From UBA3775 sp051877895 (GTDB lineage: Bacteria; Bacillota; Clostridia; Lachnospirales; Lachnospiraceae): a stretch of 64,000 nucleotides of DNA. The stretch lies in NCBI GenBank assembly GCA_051877895.1, contig JBJEJI010000069.1:1-64000 (forward strand), in the 5' to 3' direction. Below the pieces are notes generated by a model. The model was not told where the DNA came from and made no database searches. It worked only from the letters and a program-made list of their open reading frames with translations. Numbering within the stretch: the first letter of the stretch is position 1; each line of letters starts with the position of its first letter. The position numbers and the translations under genes are program-made. Below are positions 62,824 through 64,000 of this stretch, in pieces.

Positions 62824-64000
62824 TTATAAGTATGGCTTCATTAAATCATCGAAATCAAATGTACGGAAGTAATCTGCTGTAGTTTCAGCACGACGAATCA
62901 TTTTAACACTTCCATCTTCTTTGAGCAGGAGTTCTGCTGACTTAAGTTTTCCATTATAATTGTAACCCATAGCAAAGCCATGTGCTCCGGTATCATGAAT
63001 GTAGAGATAGTCTCCCTTGTCAATCTTCGGAAGCATACGGTCTATGGCAAATTTATCATTATTTTCACATAATGAACCTACAACATCATATTTATGGTCG
63101 CAAGGCTCATTTTCTTTACCAAGTACGGTAATGTGGTGATAAGCTCTGTACATGGCCGGACGCATTAAATTTACTGCACATGCGTCTACACCTATATACT
63201 CTTTGTAAATATGTTTCTCATGAATTGCCTTAACGACCAGTGCGCCGTAAGGTCCCATCATAAAACGTCCAAGTTCTGTGAAGATAGCAACGTCTCCCAT
63301 GCCTGCAGGCACAAGAATTTCTTCATAAACTTTGCGAACGCCTTCGCCAACTTTCATAATATCAACCGGCTTGTCCTCCGGACGGTATGGTATACCGATT
63401 CCGCCGGAAAGATTTATAAATTTAATATGTGCACCGGTCTTCTCTTTCAACTCTACTGCAAGTGTAAAAAGAGTTCTGGCAAGTGTCGGATAATAATCAT
63501 CTGCTGTAGTATTGCTTACAAGGAATGAGTGAATACCAAAATGCTTCACACCTAAGCTCAAAAGCTTCTTGTAACCTTCAATCATCTGTTCTTTGGTATT
63601 TCCGTATTTTGCATCTCCGGGATTATCCATAATACCGTTTTCAAGTTCATAGATTCCACCCGGATTGTATCTCATGCATACAGTTTCCGGCACACCGCAT
63701 TCATTGTCTAAAAACTCGATATGGGTAATATCGTCCAGATTAATGTAGGCTCCCATAGCCTTTGCCTTGGTAAACTCTCCGGAAGGTGTCTCATTGGATG
63801 AGAACATAATATCCCCTTCGCCAAGACCTACAGCCTCAGAAAGTAACAGTTCTGACATAGATGAGCAGTCAGCACCGCATCCTTCCTCCTTTAAAATCTG
63901 TAAAAGGTATGGATTCGGAGTCGCTTTTACTGCAAAAAATTCTTTGAAACCTTTATTCCACGAAAAAGCCTCCTTTAATTTTCTTGCATTAGCTCTGATA
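62824..64000 (-). CDS. lysA: Diaminopimelate decarboxylase, N-terminus cut by window edge
   Basis: LysA makes L-lysine from meso-diaminopimelate with PLP. 391 residues are visible and the frame is open to the right edge. They start with IRANARKLKEAFSW and hold the PLP lysine in FFAVKATPNPYLL; further on are INLSGGIGIPY, the phosphate-binding TELGRFMMGPYG, and CENNDKFAIDRMLP. An ATG at 63858 lies downstream of the PLP lysine, so it cannot be the real start. Lysine or arginine-type decarboxylases share this fold, so the exact substrate is likely but not proved. The gene ends with its own terminator. Confidence 0.92.
   Translation of the reverse strand, partial: IRANARKLKEAFSWNKGFKEFFAVKATPNPYLLQILKEEGCGADCSSMSELLLSEAVGLGEGDIMFSSNETPSGEFTKAKAMGAYINLDDITHIEFLDNECGVPETVCMRYNPGGIYELENGIMDNPGDAKYGNTKEQMIEGYKKLLSLGVKHFGIHSFLVSNTTADDYYPTLARTLFTLAVELKEKTGAHIKFINLSGGIGIPYRPEDKPVDIMKVGEGVRKVYEEILVPAGMGDVAIFTELGRFMMGPYGALVVKAIHEKHIYKEYIGVDACAVNLMRPAMYRAYHHITVLGKENEPCDHKYDVVGSLCENNDKFAIDRMLPKIDKGDYLYIHDTGAHGFAMGYNYNGKLKSAELLLKEDGSVKMIRRAETTADYFRTFDFDDLMKPYL

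Noticed and set aside
1..64000. CRISPR array or intact insertion sequence
   Set aside because: I saw no regularly spaced direct repeats of 25-40 bases with unique spacers, and no transposase-like protein on either strand.

Overview
The window looks like a chromosomal segment of a low-GC anaerobic Clostridia, most likely Lachnospiraceae. This rests on AT-rich intergenic DNA, strong AGGAGG-type ribosome binding sites, a Trp T-box, a CIRCE element, a type III glutamine synthetase, and the FtsEX, MsmX, YitT and DegV families. Almost every gene lies on the minus strand. Only a small amphipathic protein (3446), a short-chain dehydrogenase (14525) and a cation antiporter (19792) are on plus. I see no rRNA, CRISPR array, intact insertion sequence or phage genes.

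Layout. 1-1000: a GC-rich edge sliver, then a frameshifted pnuC with its promoter and a palindrome. 1-5 kb: lysS, greA, one tRNA-Gln and a small plus-strand membrane-anchored protein. 3.9-11.8 kb: a run transcribed as PucR/CdaR-like regulator, ftsE, ftsX, a coiled-coil M23 peptidase, a Ctp protease, hom and an ApgM-type protein. This joins a cell-division hydrolase module to threonine biosynthesis. 12-19.2 kb: orphan MsmX-type ATPase, YitT protein, SDR, GH26 lipoprotein, clpB with CIRCE. 19.5-20.8 kb: a likely Mn2+ (yybP-ykoY) riboswitch with terminator in front of a CaCA antiporter. 20.8-25.5 kb: hybrid histidine kinase, DegV protein, REC-GGDEF regulator. 25.7-29.5 kb: gpsA, an RmlD-like reductase, ilvA, vanZ. 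29.6-36.8 kb: a complete trpEGDCFBA operon behind a Trp T-box.

36.9-42.2 kb is a compact envelope cassette: PAP2 phosphatase, GT2-GtrA fusion, phosphodiester glycosidase-family protein, a large unknown single-pass protein and a NodB deacetylase. 42.4-55 kb holds an ABC exporter, TraX-like protein, a GlgX homologue whose three catalytic acids are all Asn, an ABC-F protein, a lipoprotein, glnN, mscS and a normal-looking glgB with a repetitive basic tail. 55-62.6 kb holds a DUF624 protein, a patatin, a small membrane protein, and two ABC exporters with N-terminal domains and zinc ribbons that flank a DUF1854 protein. The right edge cuts a diaminopimelate decarboxylase.

The best candidates for undescribed biology are the ABC/DUF1854/ABC trio, the GlgX pseudoenzyme and the envelope cassette. 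Functions come from reading translated proteins and motifs by eye; no database search was run.
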